DNA from: Phenylobacterium deserti
Lineage (GTDB): Bacteria > Pseudomonadota > Alphaproteobacteria > Caulobacterales > Caulobacteraceae
Length of the DNA: 52,886 nt
Direction: 5' to 3'
Assembly: GCA_945874825.1 (NCBI GenBank)
Contig: CAMCIK010000010.1
Location: 1 to 52,886 of the forward strand
Below the pieces are notes generated by a model. The model saw only the letters and a list, made by a program, of their open reading frames with translations, was not told where the DNA came from and did no database searches. Made by a program: the position numbers and the translations under genes. The number at the start of each line of letters is the position of its first letter. The first letter of the stretch is position 1. This document shows positions 51,834 through 52,886 of this stretch, piece by piece.

Positions 51834-51863
51834 TGAGTTCCGGGAGTAATTGTAACGACCTCC

Positions 51864-51898
51864 AAAAAAGCCCGACCCCGTCTCAGAGGCGGTGGGGC
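51864..51898 (-). terminator. Terminator-like hairpin with T6 tail, no minus-strand gene before it
   Basis: On the minus strand GCCCCACC..GGTCGGGC-type arms (51870-51877 with 51891-51898, one mismatch) are followed by six T. No minus-strand gene upstream of it is recognisable in the 137 bases before the plus-strand PHP gene, so it could end an unannotated small RNA. It may also be the 3' end of a gene lost from this spot. Confidence 0.45.
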
Positions 51899-52035
51899 AG
51901 CCCGCTCCGTAGACCGGCATGTGATCGACCAGGACGGCCGGGAGTTCCCCCGGGCTTCCACGGCAACTGGGCCCCGACAGTCACGGGTCTGTAGCCCTGA
52001 TCTGAGAGGATCCACCTACAATTGGAGGGTGGACC

Positions 52036-52886
52036 ATGCGTAATCTCTGGATTGGTGCCGTGCTGGCTCTGGTGGTGAGCGGCGGTGCGGCGGCGCACGA
52101 AGGCCCTCACGATCCGCGGCGGATGGACTTCCCCGCCCCGGCGACCGGCGGGCGGATTCTGGCGATCGACCTGCACACGCACACCGTTTTCTCCGACGGC
52201 GAGGTTTGGCCGACGATCCGCGTGGAGGAGGCCCGCCGCGACGGTCTGGCGGCCATGGCGGTGACCGAGCACCTTGAGTATCAGCCCCGCGCTGCGGACA
52301 TCCCGCATCCCGACCGCAACCGGTCCTACGAACTCTCCAAGGCTGCAGCGGGGGAAAACGTCCTGATCATCCCGGGTGCCGAGATCACCGGCCAGATGCC
52401 GCCTGGCCATGTCAATGCGGTCTTCATCACCGACGCCAACGCCCTGTCGCGCGTGAATCCGGAAGCGGCCATCCGCACAGCCAACGCCCAGGGCGGCTTT
52501 GTCTTCTGGAACCATCCCTACTGGCATCGCCAGCAGCCGGACGGGGTGGCGCGTCTGCTGCCGCTGCACCAGAGCTTGATCGCCCAGAAGCAGCTCCATG
52601 GGATCGAGGTGGCCAATGGCGCCGACTACTCGGAATCGGCCTTCCGCATCGCCCTGGACAACAACCTGGCCATCATCGGCACATCCGACGTCCATGGCCT
52701 GGTTGACTGGGACTATGATGTGCCCCGTGGACACCGGACCGTCACCCTCGTCCTCGCCTCCGACGGGTCTGCCACCGCAATCCGCAAGGCCCTGGGTGAG
52801 AACCGCACAGCTGCTTGGTATCGCGACAGCCTGATCGGCCGGCCGGCCATACTGGAGCAGATCGTCCGCGCCTCCCTCACTCTGGC
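52036..52886 (+). CDS. PHP-domain phosphodiesterase, partial at the right edge (Sb-PDE-like)
   Basis: The first 283 residues of a protein that continues past the window. The signal peptide is residues 1-20 (ending GAAA). The PHP metal motif DLHTHTVFSDG gives Asp45, His47 and His49; MAVTEHLEYQP, IIPGAEITGQMPPGHVNAVF and WNHPYWH follow, with GTSDVHG the last metal ligand. It resembles the Sb-PDE family of PHP-type phosphodiesterases, which can hydrolyse phosphoesters including organophosphate flame-retardant triesters; other PHP enzymes are histidinol phosphatases or nucleases. GGAGGGTGG gives a strong ribosome binding site. Exported, so periplasmic. Family confident, substrate not known. Confidence 0.8.
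   Translation, partial: MRNLWIGAVLALVVSGGAAAHEGPHDPRRMDFPAPATGGRILAIDLHTHTVFSDGEVWPTIRVEEARRDGLAAMAVTEHLEYQPRAADIPHPDRNRSYELSKAAAGENVLIIPGAEITGQMPPGHVNAVFITDANALSRVNPEAAIRTANAQGGFVFWNHPYWHRQQPDGVARLLPLHQSLIAQKQLHGIEVANGADYSESAFRIALDNNLAIIGTSDVHGLVDWDYDVPRGHRTVTLVLASDGSATAIRKALGENRTAAWYRDSLIGRPAILEQIVRASLTL

Noticed and set aside
51864..52035. tRNA, SRP RNA or 6S RNA
   Set aside because: No cloverleaf, T-loop or known conserved core can be drawn. Only the terminator-like hairpin remains.

Overview
The window is high-GC, densely coding alphaproteobacterial DNA, most like the Caulobacterales (Caulobacter/Phenylobacterium). The evidence is an RcdA-type (DUF1465) gene, a DUF1192 gene, a zinc-free alphaproteobacterial ribosomal protein L31, large TonB-dependent receptors, and many crotonase, SDR and Baeyer-Villiger genes of an oligotroph. 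I see no tRNA, rRNA, CRISPR array or insertion sequence.

Layout. (1) 1-94 is a foreign, ~45% GC fragment encoding part of PurL. It is joined at a GATC to an ABC exporter gene that it cuts off, so the left end is probably an assembly or ligation chimera. (2) About 95-28.4 kb is a catabolic region. On the minus strand lie an HD-domain putative di-iron oxygenase, a crotonase and two ABC exporter halves. Then come a TonB-dependent receptor, two SDRs, two more crotonases and a Baeyer-Villiger monooxygenase (BVMO). These are followed by a D-aminoacylase-like amidohydrolase, a porin and a YtcJ-like amidohydrolase. Two TetR-type regulators follow, one with two HTH domains. The region ends with a CoA-transferase, thiolase, two medium-chain reductases, a fourth crotonase, a GPH-type transporter and the unlabelled stub of a dead TonB receptor. 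Together they suggest uptake of a hydrophobic or cyclic substrate, Baeyer-Villiger oxygenation, CoA transfer and beta-oxidation-like degradation. The substrate cannot be read from sequence.

(3) 28.5-34.3 kb is core-like: DUF1192, rcdA, rpmE, an MsbA-like ABC exporter, a glycerophosphodiesterase, an inositol-monophosphatase-type enzyme and ThiE. Palindromic intergenic repeats lie at 31.57 and 34.34-34.46 kb. (4) 34.5-38.8 kb carries an OpgH-type glucan glucosyltransferase with a DUF998 membrane protein and an OpgC-like acyltransferase. (5) 39.0-45.0 kb holds a VOC protein, a second TonB receptor, an NTF2-like protein, a siderophore-esterase-like hydrolase and an AcuI-type reductase. (6) 45.0-50.5 kb, minus strand, holds DoxX, DUF3429, a GST, a sulfatase and a second BVMO, with a TetR-style palindrome before the sulfatase. 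(7) 50.6-52.9 kb holds a TraB/GumN protein, a small XRE regulator with an operator cluster, and a PHP-domain phosphodiesterase cut by the right edge.

Starts were moved inward from the longest open frame wherever a ribosome binding site, signal peptide or family N-terminus required it. All functions are by recognition of motifs, without database searches.
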